A stretch of 64,000 bases of DNA from Shewanella nanhaiensis (GCF_019457885.1 NZ_JAHZST010000003.1:124001-188000); one strand, 5' to 3'; shown: positions 1-8,704, counted from the first letter of the stretch. Program-made: numbers and translations. The notes: a model not told the origin generated them from the sequence alone.

Positions 1-50
1 CCTTGACGGCCAGATGATTCTACTTGGGTATTCATCACTTCTTCTTGCAT
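1..50 (-). CDS. 5' end of an unidentified gene, cut by the window edge
   Basis: An ATG on the minus strand at 50-48 opens a frame (MQEEVMNTQVESSG...) that stays open to the left edge. It is preceded by a Shine-Dalgarno-like TAAGG seven bases upstream. Only about 16 residues are visible, so the product cannot be recognised. A second in-frame ATG lies at 35-33. The call rests on the ribosome-binding site and the open frame only. Confidence 0.4.
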   Translation of the reverse strand, partial: MQEEVMNTQVESSGRQ

Positions 51-706
51 AAAGTTACCTTAGAGGTGCTAATGACACCTTTGGTTTTCGAGGTATAAGC
101 ATTGACTGTGTCGTTATGGGTAAGCCCCACAGTCAGAGCAAAATTCGAGGTCAGAATATAGAATTAGTACATTGAAAAGTTGATCTAGCGCGGGGTTTTG
201 AAATCGAATTTCAGAACAAGCGAACAATGTGACCCACCTCTCAGTTATTATGTAAGAAGTTTTCATAAAACCACCACGAGAATAACGAGATCGAACCAAA
301 GCCCAACATTATGATCACATGAATTACCAAACGCTGATATTTAAAATCACGTGGCAATTTTGCCCTGCACGATTGACATCACAAAAAACCACACTAACGA
401 GATATCGACCTACAAGCCAAAGCAAAAACTTGAACCATGTCACAGTCAATTTAACTGCCTACCTAGCCTCTTTCGGCAAAACACACTAGATTCATTCACA
501 ATTCATTTTTTAACAGCGCGACTTTCTGAGAGCAAAAGAGAGGAAAAACGGAGGGAAATTTAACATTTAACCATAGTAAACAATGGTTAACTCCATAACA
601 TCAATAATTTTTATATCTATCGCTCTCATTGGATTGCAACCTAAATGCAAACGAGCGACACTGCTAAAAATCAACTACAACTAAAAAATAAAAAAGCGAA
701 AAACAG
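51..706. other. Intergenic region upstream of yjjX
   Basis: About 650 bp without a convincing gene. Two short open frames (114-299 minus, 351-563 plus) have no ribosome-binding site and unlikely composition, and I treat them as chance. The one clear structure is the inverted repeat at 567-590. The stretch just before yjjX (about 660-700) is A-rich. Confidence 0.6.
567..590. promoter_or_regulatory. Inverted repeat TTAACCAT-N8-ATGGTTAA
   Basis: Two perfect 8-bp arms are separated by 8 bp, about 115 bp upstream of yjjX. There is no T-run, so it is not an intrinsic terminator. Spacing and symmetry fit a dimeric regulator site, but the protein is unknown and this is inference. Confidence 0.35.
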
Positions 707-1270
707 ATGTCAAAGATTAGTCAATTAGCAAAGATCCGAGTCGTTATCGGCTCCAAGAACCCAGTCAAGGTTCAAGCCGCTAAACATGCCCTCACTCAAC
801 TGCTTCCTGATACCGAGATAGAGTGCCTTGGTTGTCATGCCCCTTCTGGAGTGGCAGAGCAACCTATGACGACAGATGAAACCCTTAAGGGAGCGATTAA
901 CAGAGTTGAACATTGCCAGTCGGCGCCAGACACCAGCGAAGCCGATCTGTTTATTGCCATCGAGGGCGGCGTCGATAACTTCAGCTATGGCCCAGCCACG
1001 TTTGCCTACATAGTGATCTCAGATAAACAGCAACGCTTAGTGGGCCGCAGTGCCATACTCCCACTGCCGCCAGTGGTTTATAAAGCATTAAGCGAAGGTG
1101 AGGAGCTGGGCGATGTGATGGACAGGCTGTTCAACACAGATAACATCAAACAAAAAGGCGGCGCGATCGGGCTATTGACCCAAGGCGTGGCAACAAGAGA
1201 GAGCATCTACACCCAAGCCCTAATCTTAACCATGGCGCCGCTACTCAATGAGGAGCTTTACCAACGTTAA
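707..1270 (+). CDS. yjjX: Inosine/xanthosine triphosphatase YjjX
   Basis: A 187-residue protein of the YjjX/NTPase family (DUF84). Characterised members hydrolyse non-canonical ITP and XTP to the diphosphates and so keep deaminated purines out of nucleic acids. The N-terminal VVIGSKNPVK phosphate-binding segment is seen at residues 12-21. The central FIAIEGGVD and the C-terminal KGGAIGLLT segments are also typical, and length matches the family (E. coli about 170). It is a cytoplasmic enzyme. It stands alone, with 117 bp to the next gene. The chosen ATG has only a weak A-rich ribosome-binding region. Identification is by family resemblance. Confidence 0.9.
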   Translation: MSKISQLAKIRVVIGSKNPVKVQAAKHALTQLLPDTEIECLGCHAPSGVAEQPMTTDETLKGAINRVEHCQSAPDTSEADLFIAIEGGVDNFSYGPATFAYIVISDKQQRLVGRSAILPLPPVVYKALSEGEELGDVMDRLFNTDNIKQKGGAIGLLTQGVATRESIYTQALILTMAPLLNEELYQR

Positions 1271-1387
1271 TACTGCTTAGCATGTGCTCAGCCCCACTTG
1301 CAATTTATCTAAAACCGCTCTAGGTTATACTTTGCGATTTTGAATATCGATGTTAGTCGCACCAAAACCTTAACAGAGGGAATAAGA

Positions 1388-2353
1388 TTGACATCGTTTA
1401 GTAATAGTGTGACAGATTTGGATAGTGAGCCTTGCCCTAGAGTTAGAGCGAGGGCTGGATTAAGAGCAGTCTCACGCCACATTGTCAGACAGCTAGGCAT
1501 GCTCAACTCCTCCTTTGGGGAGCTGCCACTCTCGCCAGTTCAAGCCCATGCACTCATTGAGCTCAGTAACCAAGCAGTGTCCATCAAGCAACTGGCCCAG
1601 CGGCTCAATATCGATAAATCCAATGCCAGTCGCGCCGTCACACATCTTACAGAGAAAGGGTTTGCCTACACGCAATGTAACCCTAAAGACACTCGAAGCC
1701 TGCTGGCCCATTTAACGCCTCAGGGAAAGAAGCTACTACAAAAGCTCCATCATCAACAAAACACCATGTTCGACCAGATCCTATCTCAGCTCTCAACCGA
1801 AGAGGCGACCACTATCGAGTCGGCCATGGCCACTTATAATAAAGCCATCAGTCGCACTCAAGCCCAGCAAGGTTATACCATCAGAGAGATAATCCCTGAG
1901 GATGATCAGGCTATCGCCAAACTGATAAGAGAGGTATCGGCAGAGTATGGACTCTGCGCCGATAAAGGCTTTAGCGTCGCCGATCCCAGCTTAGATAACA
2001 CCAGCGAGCAGTATCAAGTTGCGGGCGCATGTTACTGGGTTATCGAACTCGATGGCGAACTGCTCGGTGGCGTAGGCATCGCCCCATTAAGTGGTGAAAA
2101 GGGGGTCTGTGAACTGCAGAAGATGTACTTTAGCAAGCAACTCAGAGGTAAAGGATTTGCAAAGCGTATGGCTTATTTGGCGCTGGATTACGCTTGCGAG
2201 CAACAATATCAAGCCTGTTATCTTGAAACCACCGCTTGTCTCACTGAAGCAATCTCATTGTATGAATCCCTCGGTTTTGAGCACATGTCACAACATTTAG
2301 GTGATACAGGGCACGATGCCTGCGAAATGCCTATGTTGTTAAAACTAAGCTAG
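1388..2353 (+). CDS. MarR-type regulator fused to a GNAT acetyltransferase
   Basis: Two domains in one chain. The first half is a MarR winged helix: the recognition helix lies around LNIDKSNASRAVTHL and the wing around NPKDTRSL. The second half is a GNAT domain with an acetyl-CoA loop (YFSKQLRGKGFAKRM) and the usual C-terminal YESLGF. MarR-GNAT fusions are a known architecture in proteobacteria, where the acetyltransferase may sense or modify the effector. I chose the TTG at 1388 (321 residues) because AGAGGGA lies seven bases upstream. A TTG at 1340 would add 16 residues but has no ribosome-binding site. The target and substrate are unknown. Confidence 0.85.
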   Translation: MTSFSNSVTDLDSEPCPRVRARAGLRAVSRHIVRQLGMLNSSFGELPLSPVQAHALIELSNQAVSIKQLAQRLNIDKSNASRAVTHLTEKGFAYTQCNPKDTRSLLAHLTPQGKKLLQKLHHQQNTMFDQILSQLSTEEATTIESAMATYNKAISRTQAQQGYTIREIIPEDDQAIAKLIREVSAEYGLCADKGFSVADPSLDNTSEQYQVAGACYWVIELDGELLGGVGIAPLSGEKGVCELQKMYFSKQLRGKGFAKRMAYLALDYACEQQYQACYLETTACLTEAISLYESLGFEHMSQHLGDTGHDACEMPMLLKLS

Positions 2354-2464
2354 TTTCATCGACCTAACTCACACTCTTAAGCCATATTCTCCCTAGTCTT
2401 TTCTATAAAAGCTTGCTAGCCTCAAAGATAGGAAAGGCATTCCTTAACACACAGTGGAGATCTT

Positions 2465-3508
2465 ATGGAATATCGTCGACTACCACATTCCAACCTTGAA
2501 GTGAGCAAACTCTGTTTAGGCACCATGACTTGGGGTGAGCAGAACACCCAATCTGAAGCATTTTCCCAGCTTGACTACGCCATCGGCCAAGGCATCAATT
2601 TTATTGATACTGCCGAGATGTATCCAGTACCACCAAAAGCTGAAACACAAGGTGCCACCGAGCGCATCTTAGGCAATTATCTCAAGAAAACAGGCAATCG
2701 CGATAACTTAGTCATCGCCACTAAAATCGCAGCGCCAGGTGGAAAAGGTGATTATATACGCCCCAATATGGCCCTAGACTGGCGTAACCTCCATGAAGCG
2801 GTCGACTCCTCACTTGAGCGCTTACAAATAGATACCATAGATCTCTATCAGGTACACTGGCCCGACAGAAACACCAATTTTTTCGGCGAACTCTCCTACC
2901 AACAGATTGATGAGAATGAGAAACTCACTCCCATCATAGATACATTGGAAGCACTAGCCGCATTGCAAAAAGAGGGCAAGATCCGCTATATCGGCGTCTC
3001 GAACGAAACACCTTGGGGCTTAATGAAATACCTGCAACTTGCAGAGAAGCATAACCTCCCCCGCGTTGTCTCAGTACAGAACCCCTACAACTTGCTCAAT
3101 CGCAGCTTTGAAGTGGGAATGGCCGAGATAAGCCACCGTGAAGAGGTGCCGCTACTTGCCTACTCTCCATTAGCATTCGGTGCACTTAGCGGTAAATATT
3201 TAGATGACCAATGGCCTGAAGGCGCGCGCCTGACCCTCTTTAAACGGTTTGCTCGTTATACAGGCTCACAAGTCGCTCTCGATGCCACCAAAGCCTATGT
3301 TGAGCTCGCCCGCGAGTTCAAGCTCAGCCCAGCGCAGATGTCATTGGCTTTTGTCAATTCTCGTAAATTTGTGGGTTCAAACATCATAGGAGCCACCAAC
3401 CTTGAGCAGCTCAAAGAGAATATCGACAGCATCAACACCAGTATCTCACCTGAGTTGATGATACGACTCGATGAGTTAGCCCAGGTTTACCGCCTGCCCT
3501 GCCCATAA
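2465..3508 (+). CDS. tas: Aldo/keto reductase Tas
   Basis: A 347-residue NADP(H)-linked aldo/keto reductase closely resembling E. coli Tas (about 346 residues) along its whole length. Seen are the opening MEYRRLPHS, the catalytic Asp/Tyr segment DTAEMYPVPP, the long Tas-type insertion after DLYQVHW, and RYIGVSNET. The nucleotide-binding end contains GATNLEQLKENI. E. coli tas was found as a suppressor of tyrosine auxotrophy; its physiological substrate is not established. A GGAG box lies about six bases before the ATG. The gene is monocistronic and followed by a strong terminator at 3546. Confidence 0.92.
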   Translation: MEYRRLPHSNLEVSKLCLGTMTWGEQNTQSEAFSQLDYAIGQGINFIDTAEMYPVPPKAETQGATERILGNYLKKTGNRDNLVIATKIAAPGGKGDYIRPNMALDWRNLHEAVDSSLERLQIDTIDLYQVHWPDRNTNFFGELSYQQIDENEKLTPIIDTLEALAALQKEGKIRYIGVSNETPWGLMKYLQLAEKHNLPRVVSVQNPYNLLNRSFEVGMAEISHREEVPLLAYSPLAFGALSGKYLDDQWPEGARLTLFKRFARYTGSQVALDATKAYVELAREFKLSPAQMSLAFVNSRKFVGSNIIGATNLEQLKENIDSINTSISPELMIRLDELAQVYRLPCP

Positions 3509-3545
3509 GCTAAACCCTAAGTTAAGGGCAAAAGCCACTTGCATT

Positions 3546-3581
3546 AGGCGATAAGATCTTTGATGATCTCATCGCCTTTTC
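3546..3581 (+). terminator. Intrinsic terminator after tas
   Basis: AGGCGATAAGATC pairs with GATCTCATCGCCT (13 bp, one A/C mismatch) around a 6-base loop, followed by TTTTCTATTTT. It begins 37 bases after the tas stop. A TTG start for the next gene at 3560 would lie inside this hairpin, which supports the csdA start at 3611. Confidence 0.85.
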
Positions 3582-3610
3582 TATTTTCAGCCAAATATCG
3601 GACCCAAACC

Positions 3611-4822
3611 ATGGATTTTCACCACCTGCGCGCTCAATTTCCTACCTTAGAGCAGACTTTAGCTGGTTACCCACTGTGCTACCTAGATACCGCAGCCACC
3701 AGTCAAAAGCCTAAGCAAGTGCTCAACGCCATGGCCCGATACTATGAAAATGATAACGCTAACGTTCACCGTGCGGCGCACCAGCTTTCATCCCGTGCAA
3801 CCAGTAACTATGAAGCAGTGCGCGATAACCTGTGCCAGTTTATTAAGGCTAAACAGCGTGAAGAGATCATCTTTACCCACGGCACCACAGAGTCGATAAA
3901 CTTAGTTGCTTACGGCTTAACTGGGCAGATAAAATCAGGTGACCTCATCCTAATCGACACCGCCGCCCATCACGCCAATATCGTCCCTTGGCAGGAGCTG
4001 GCTAAACGCACTAGCGCCATCATTAAGCCAATCCCCTTAGACAGTGAGTGCCGTCTCGATGAGACCGCCTATAAGCTCCTACTGCAGGAAAACCCAGCCA
4101 TTGTCGCCCTAAGCCATGTATCCAATGCCTTAGGTACGCTCAATCCGGTTAACAAGTTCGTTGCTCTTGCAAAAGAGGTAGGCGCCATCACCTTGGTCGA
4201 TGGCGCCCAAGCTATCGCACATCTAGATATCGATGTCCAAGCAATAGGCTGTGATTTTTATGTCTTCTCTGGCCATAAAATGTATGGTCCCACAGGCGTA
4301 GGCGTGCTTTACGGGCGCTTTGATAGTCTGGACACTTTAATGCCACTGATGACTGGCGGAGAGATGATAAAGACAGTGAGTTTCGAAACCACCGAATTTA
4401 ACCAGCTGCCCAACCGACTCGAACCCGGCACGCCGCCTATTGCAGAGGTGATAGGTTTAGGCGCCGCTATCGATTTTCTTAATGCGCTCCCAAGAGAGGT
4501 CATTGCCAAGCAGGAAGCTGAGCTACTCAGCTACCTACAAACTCAGCTGAAACAGCTAGGCGATATCACTCTCTATGGTGCCAACACCAGCAATATCGGC
4601 GCAGTGGCGTTTAATCTTGCCGATGAGCATCATCAAGATGTGGGCATACTGCTCGACCAGCAAGGCATTGCCGTTCGCAGCGGCCACCACTGCGCCATGC
4701 CGTTAATGCAAAGTTTGGGGCTCAAGGGGTGCTGTCGCGCCTCGCTGGGTGTATATACAAGTAAAGAGGATATCGATCGCTTTATCGAAGCTCTGGCATC
4801 GGTGAAAGAGATGTTGTTGTAA
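3611..4822 (+). CDS. csdA: Cysteine desulfurase CsdA (SufS/CsdA group)
   Basis: A 403-residue fold-type I PLP enzyme that takes sulfur from L-cysteine as an enzyme-bound persulfide. The PLP lysine is K223 in SGHKMYGPTG, and the persulfide cysteine is C361 in RSGHHCAMP. The HHANIVPW and VDGAQAIAH segments are also typical. Length matches E. coli CsdA (401). I take the ATG at 3611 because the longer frame begins with a TTG inside the tas terminator. The csdE acceptor gene follows after about 200 bp, reproducing the E. coli csdA-csdE arrangement. SufS is the close alternative name, but the adjacent CsdE and absence of suf genes favour CsdA. Confidence 0.92.
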   Translation: MDFHHLRAQFPTLEQTLAGYPLCYLDTAATSQKPKQVLNAMARYYENDNANVHRAAHQLSSRATSNYEAVRDNLCQFIKAKQREEIIFTHGTTESINLVAYGLTGQIKSGDLILIDTAAHHANIVPWQELAKRTSAIIKPIPLDSECRLDETAYKLLLQENPAIVALSHVSNALGTLNPVNKFVALAKEVGAITLVDGAQAIAHLDIDVQAIGCDFYVFSGHKMYGPTGVGVLYGRFDSLDTLMPLMTGGEMIKTVSFETTEFNQLPNRLEPGTPPIAEVIGLGAAIDFLNALPREVIAKQEAELLSYLQTQLKQLGDITLYGANTSNIGAVAFNLADEHHQDVGILLDQQGIAVRSGHHCAMPLMQSLGLKGCCRASLGVYTSKEDIDRFIEALASVKEMLL

Positions 4823-4823
4823 G

Positions 4824-4961
4824 AGAAGGTTCTAGGTAAAAAAGGTCCTAGGAAGAGAAGGTGCTAGGAAGGGCTAAGCCAAAAAAAATAGATTTTGTAG
4901 GTCGGCATTTATGCCGTCACAGGTTTGAAAGAAGATCCTAGGGAAAGCAGGAGCTAGGAAA
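4824..4961 (+). repeat. Degenerate 16-bp tandem repeats in two clusters
   Basis: Directly after the csdA stop come three 16-bp units of the form AGAAGGTNCTAGGAAG (4824-4871). Two more follow at 4930-4961. Each cluster ends in GGCTAAG. Between them lies a perfect hairpin, CGGCAT-TT-ATGCCG (4903-4916). The units contain CTAGG at a fixed phase. There is no open frame and no T-rich terminator. Function is unknown. Confidence 0.75.
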
Positions 4962-5026
4962 GGCTAAGACGGCAAAGCCAAGCGCGGTTTTATTTTAATA
5001 TAGTAAGCATTCAAATTAGGTCGAGT

Positions 5027-5467
5027 ATGAGTCAAGTATCACAACCCTCACAGGAAACGTTTTTAGCCCTTAAGCTCGACAGCAGTGAGATACTGCCGCT
5101 GTTTGCGCAAGCCAGTAACTGGCAGGAGCGCTATCGTCAAATCATGTTGCTCGGCAAAGCGCTGCCAAAGCTTGATGAGGCCTTTCGGGTCGAATCGGCT
5201 CAGGTCAGAGGCTGCGAAAGCAGTGCTTGGCTCTATCACAGTGAAATCGCGGGCAAACACTACTTTGTCGCCGATAGCGACGCACGCATTGTAAAGGGAC
5301 TGATTGGCCTGTTATTGGCCGCCTGTCATGGTAAAACCTCAGCTGAGATAGCAAGGTTTGATATAGAGGGGTATTTCGATATGTTAGGGCTAACGGGGCA
5401 GCTGAGTCCCTCACGGACTAATGGGTTGTTTGCCTTGGCTAAGGCGATTAAGGCTTTTTCTGTTTAA
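5027..5467 (+). CDS. csdE: Sulfur acceptor CsdE (SufE-like)
   Basis: A 146-residue SufE/CsdE-family protein. It accepts the persulfide sulfur from CsdA and passes it on; in E. coli it also works with the tRNA-cyclising enzyme TcdA. The acceptor cysteine is C63, in the context QVRGCESSAW, close to C61 of E. coli CsdE. The AACHGKTSAEI segment and overall length also match. It lies downstream of csdA on the same strand, separated by the 16-bp repeat region, so co-transcription is plausible but not shown. The start codon has only a weak upstream AGG. Confidence 0.92.
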   Translation: MSQVSQPSQETFLALKLDSSEILPLFAQASNWQERYRQIMLLGKALPKLDEAFRVESAQVRGCESSAWLYHSEIAGKHYFVADSDARIVKGLIGLLLAACHGKTSAEIARFDIEGYFDMLGLTGQLSPSRTNGLFALAKAIKAFSV

Positions 5468-6027
5468 TTTGGCAAACTTACCTAATAGTAAGTTTCAAAT
5501 ATTTTTGATTGGGTCATTGGGAAGGTTGAATGGGCAGTTATGCCCGATTTTTGATTCTGGACTTTAATCGTGCTTTCCTAACTTCGTTTGGATTAAGGTC
5601 GTGGTTTTTTGTAGCCTTAGTCAGCATTTGAAGTAGCAATGAAGGTGTGGCTCTTCTGTCTTTTCCAACCCTTTATAATCTAACCCTCCTATTTAGGCGA
5701 CTAATCCTGCAGGCTGATGAGATACCTGTTTTGATTCTTTGTTGGCAGTAGGTGTTTTTGTATCTATTGCTTGCCGCAGGCTTATGCACTGTTACCTCAG
5801 TAGGACGCCATCAACTCATCCCTGAGGGCTCGACGATGACATCCGTGCCATCAACGCCTACTGTTGCAATAGTGCTCGGTATTTACCAAGCCTCATTGAA
5901 TTCAAAGTATTGTGATTATCTCTGCAAACCATCTTTTGCTTTGAACAAAAGGGGCGGCTCAAAAGGCAGAAGGTGTGATTGTCCTGTCTTTTGTCTGTCT
6001 TTTACCTTTTTTCGGCTTCTCCTCATT
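5468..6027. other. Repeat-rich intergenic region downstream of csdE
   Basis: No supported gene. It contains a GGGCA-gtta-TGCCC hairpin near 5532-5545 and the first copy of a ~330-bp repeat (5572-5902). It also has a stretch (5985-6010) with CCTGTCTTTTGTCT, echoed at about 7150 on the other side of the transposase gene. A plus-strand frame at 5752-6165 runs through the repeat and antisense to the transposase, and I reject it. Confidence 0.7.
5572..5902 (+). repeat. Left copy of ~330-bp direct repeat flanking the RAYT gene
   Basis: Starts at GCTTTCC and ends at CATTGAATT. It matches 7331-7663 closely along its whole length by eye, in the same orientation. It contains short palindromes such as ACTGTTGCAAtaGT and CCCtgaGGG. 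With the right copy it brackets the transposase gene. Confidence 0.85.
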
Positions 6028-7071
6028 TTATGGCGATGGATGAATTGCTTGGCTAGAAGCTTTGCCTTTGCACCATTTCCCACTCTGATGTTTCTTTTTA
6101 AATTTACACATTGCATCCCAACGGCCACTAACTCCGCTGTATTGACGACGAAACTCTCGTGTTGAGGTTAACCAGGCAGCTGATGAAATGCCTAATTCAC
6201 AAAGTAACTTAGGGCGACTTGAGTCAATAAATCCTTTCTTATCATACCTAATTATTCTGCTTGTCCAATCAATGAGTTGTAGGTAATCAGAAAAGTGAAA
6301 TGGAATACCGGATTGTGTTGTCTGATGAGTTGCACCATCGAATTCAGCAAGGGGCTTTAACCGCGCCACAGTGTTAGGCTCTGTTTTATCATCTACCGCT
6401 TTTAGCGCTTTTTCTTGAGTATTCCTAGCAGTACTTAGCTCAGCAATACGCTCTTGAATTGAGGTAAAATCAGAAGTTTGCAGCGAGTCCGCAATCCCCG
6501 CTCTAATGGGGTTTAAGTCCACATACATCATACATGCAAGAAGTGCTTGCTCATCAAGTAATGCTTGTGACTTAAAACGTCCCTCCCAGAAAGCGCCTTT
6601 ACACTCATCTTCGCGATTGGCCTTTCGTGCAACCTCTTCATTGAGACAGCGCATAAACCAACTAATACTAGCTAAACGTTCCTGCCACTCAGCAATCAGT
6701 CCATCAAGTAGAATCTGCTCTCCCTCAATGAGTTCCTCACCTTTCATGTATTTAGTGGCAACCTCATGACCATGAAACAACCGCTGCCAGCGACTAATCA
6801 CATCTCGATGACTTAATGCATTAACTTCATTCAAGTCAATTTTTAACACTAGATGATAGTGGTTACTCATCACCGCATAAGCACAAACATCAATACAAAA
6901 TATGGAAGAGAGAACCTTGATTTTATCGACAATCCAGCCACGTCGATGTTCAAAACTCTTACCTGTCAGATCATCGCTACCGCAGAGGTAAGCCCTTCTC
7001 ACACAACGATTAATTACGTGGTAGAAAGGCGTTGTTTCTGCATCAATCAATGTCCGGCGAGCTGAAGTCAT
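6028..7071 (-). CDS. REP-associated tyrosine transposase-like protein (Y1/HUH family)
   Basis: A 347-residue member of the Y1_Tnp superfamily of single-strand nucleases. The metal-binding HUH motif is seen in AVMSNHYHLVL, and the catalytic tyrosine is probably in MMYVDLNPIRAG, a signature of RAYTs and related domesticated transposases. The N-terminal PFYHVINRCVRRAYL segment is also typical. Family members cut and join hairpin-bearing single-stranded DNA and are linked to spread of REP sequences. The C-terminal third (after about residue 210) is an extension of unknown role. The frame is intact. The gene sits between ~330-bp direct repeats, with REP-like hairpins at 7281 and 7716. Confidence 0.88.
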   Translation of the reverse strand: MTSARRTLIDAETTPFYHVINRCVRRAYLCGSDDLTGKSFEHRRGWIVDKIKVLSSIFCIDVCAYAVMSNHYHLVLKIDLNEVNALSHRDVISRWQRLFHGHEVATKYMKGEELIEGEQILLDGLIAEWQERLASISWFMRCLNEEVARKANREDECKGAFWEGRFKSQALLDEQALLACMMYVDLNPIRAGIADSLQTSDFTSIQERIAELSTARNTQEKALKAVDDKTEPNTVARLKPLAEFDGATHQTTQSGIPFHFSDYLQLIDWTSRIIRYDKKGFIDSSRPKLLCELGISSAAWLTSTREFRRQYSGVSGRWDAMCKFKKKHQSGKWCKGKASSQAIHPSP

Positions 7072-7280
7072 AAATACTCCCCCATAAAAAACTAAGTCAA
7101 GATAACTAAAAGCTTAGTAAGGGATCACCGAGAAGACAAAAAGATATGGCTGTCCTGTCTTTTGTCTTTTGTTCTATCAACGCCTACTGTTGCAACAGTG
7201 CTCGGTATTTACCAAGCCCCATTGAATTGGAGGGAAGCTTGTTTGCCCTATGACCAAAAGCCTAAACGAATTAGTCCGTC

Positions 7281-7306
7281 ATCCCGGCGATGCTTTTAGC
7301 CGGGAT
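7281..7306. repeat. REP-like hairpin, copy 1
   Basis: ATCCCGGC pairs perfectly with GCCGGGAT around a 10-base loop. It is preceded by CCGTC and followed by CCATTC. The shape (GTC-hairpin) resembles REP/RAYT recognition hairpins. It lies about 210 bp from the transposase start. Confidence 0.7.
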
Positions 7307-7715
7307 CCATTCTTTGCTTTAAGTAAATAAGCTTTCCAAACTTCGTTTGGATTAAGGTCGTGATTTTTTATAGCCTTAGTCGGCATTTGAAGTAGCAATG
7401 AAGGTATGGATCTTCTGTCTTTTCCAACCCTGAATAACCTGATCCTTCCCATATAGGTAAGCTACGTCCGCAGGCTGATGAGATATCTGTTTTGATTCTT
7501 TATTGGCAGCAGGTGTTTTTGTATCTATTGCTTGCCGCAGGCTTATGCACTGTTACCTCAGTAGAACGCCATCAACTCATCCCTGAGGGCTCGATGATGG
7601 CATCCGTGCCATCAACGCCTACTGTTGCAACAGTGCTCGGTATTTACCAAGCCTCATTGAATTGGAGGGAAGCTTGTTTGCCCTGTGACCAAAAGCCTAA
7701 ACGAATTAGTCCGTC

Positions 7716-7741
7716 ATCCCGGCGATGCTTTTAGCCGGGAT
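7716..7741. repeat. REP-like hairpin, copy 2
   Basis: Identical in arms and loop to the hairpin at 7281-7306 and displaced by exactly 435 bp, as part of the tandem repeat. Related hairpins (ATCCCGG-N7-CCGGGAT) occur at 13412-13432 and, with one mismatch, at 11612-11632. Confidence 0.7.
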
Positions 7742-8072
7742 CCATTCTTTGCTTTAAGTAAATAAGCTTTCCAAGCTTCGTTTGGATTAAGGTCGTGGGT
7801 TTTCAACCCACACCCGACCAAAAGGGGGAAAACGCCAGTCCCCCTTTTTCCCCTTTATAAATGAGAGTCCTCGACGCCCCGACGAAGTTATCTTCCTCAG
7901 TTCTTTCTTGAAAAAATAGCTAACGCTTTCGATGGGGAATCTGATGTGAATGGATTCACAAATGCCATGATGGCATGGATGCCAAGGAACGGCCATGTCA
8001 CGGAAGGTCACAGCCACGTTTACACTGAGTTATGACAAGCAAAGTACCTCTTCGATTTTCGCATTAATCTAG

Positions 8073-8642
8073 TCAAGGAGTATTAGAGTATCCAACGAAC
8101 CAGCCTGAAGATAACGGCATAGTAAAATCAATTTGGGTTTTCAGATCTCTATTCGGTTTAGCATGAATGTTAGGGCTATATTCATAGATGGTTTCAGGGT
8201 TATACAAGTATGTCATCTCTTGCCCTTCTCCCGTCATCCAGATAGACCATACATCAATATATAGTCGACACTTCTCAGATAATGTTCTAATCAATATCCC
8301 ATCAAGATCTAAGTCAGCTAAAAGGTCATCAATTTTTTGCATGTCATTTTCAAACTCTTCTCCATATTTATTAAATGCAGACCACTTAAATTTATAATCC
8401 TTATCTGAATCAGCTGATTTAGCTTTCTGCTCTCTATCACTATAATCACCTACTTCATAGTACAGCGATTTAAAATCATGATTTAGTAAAGAGCACGATA
8501 GATTAGATAACTCTTCAAACTTAGATTGGTTTTCAACAAAGATGTCTAAAAGCTCTTTCTCTTGCACTTGTCTTGTACAAGCTGACACTAAAACAAACAA
8601 TATTGTAAATATAAAAAGTTTAGCTTCCTGTCTCATTATCAT
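8073..8642 (-). CDS. Putative lipoprotein of unknown function
   Basis: 189 residues. A basic N-terminus and hydrophobic segment end in the lipobox LVSAC at about residues 18-22, so a lipid-anchored periplasmic or outer-membrane protein is likely. The mature part is acidic, rich in Asp/Glu/Lys and aromatic residues, with three cysteines in the body or anchor region. I recognise no domain. The gene is more AT-rich than csdA/csdE and stands in the repeat-dense accessory stretch, suggesting acquisition. The gene at 8705 lies 62 bp upstream on the same strand and could share its transcript. Confidence 0.65.
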   Translation of the reverse strand: MIMRQEAKLFIFTILFVLVSACTRQVQEKELLDIFVENQSKFEELSNLSCSLLNHDFKSLYYEVGDYSDREQKAKSADSDKDYKFKWSAFNKYGEEFENDMQKIDDLLADLDLDGILIRTLSEKCRLYIDVWSIWMTGEGQEMTYLYNPETIYEYSPNIHAKPNRDLKTQIDFTMPLSSGWFVGYSNTP

Positions 8643-8704
8643 TTAATTCCAATATTAATATTTCAACAAAAGATAGGGCTATCCTGATTATCTCTCTGTC
8701 TACC

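Larger units (their letters stand above)
7176..7799 (+). repeat. 435-bp tandem repeat, about 1.4 copies, including right copy of the RAYT-flanking repeat
   Basis: Sequence from 7176 reappears at 7611 (offset 435) and can be followed to about 7799. Only scattered substitutions are seen. The part 7331-7663 is the right-hand partner of 5572-5902. Each copy includes a REP-like hairpin and the short hairpin CCAAAC-TTC-GTTTGG, which in the second copy is CCAAGC-TTC-GTTTGG, keeping pairing through a G-T. Confidence 0.85.
7072..8072. other. 1-kb non-coding, repeat-dominated region
   Basis: The transposase promoter side, then a 435-bp tandem repeat (7176-7799). The remainder to 8072 carries further short palindromes, for example GTGAAtggaTTCAC and ATGCCatgatGGCAT near 7946-7975. 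Frames at 7492-7734 plus and 7787-8017 minus fall in the repeats, have no ribosome-binding site and are rejected. Confidence 0.7.

Noticed and set aside
351..563. 70-residue plus-strand open frame upstream of yjjX
   Set aside because: GTG start without a ribosome-binding site, unlikely composition, and no resemblance to a known protein.
3560..3610. Extended N-terminus of CsdA from a TTG at 3560
   Set aside because: The TTG lies inside the tas terminator hairpin, and the added 17 residues are not part of the family.
5752..6165. 137-residue plus-strand open frame through the left repeat
   Set aside because: Runs through a repeat found again at 7492 and antisense to the transposase gene; no ribosome-binding site.
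7787..8017. 76-residue minus-strand frame after the tandem repeat
   Set aside because: Lies in non-coding palindrome-rich sequence and has no ribosome-binding site.
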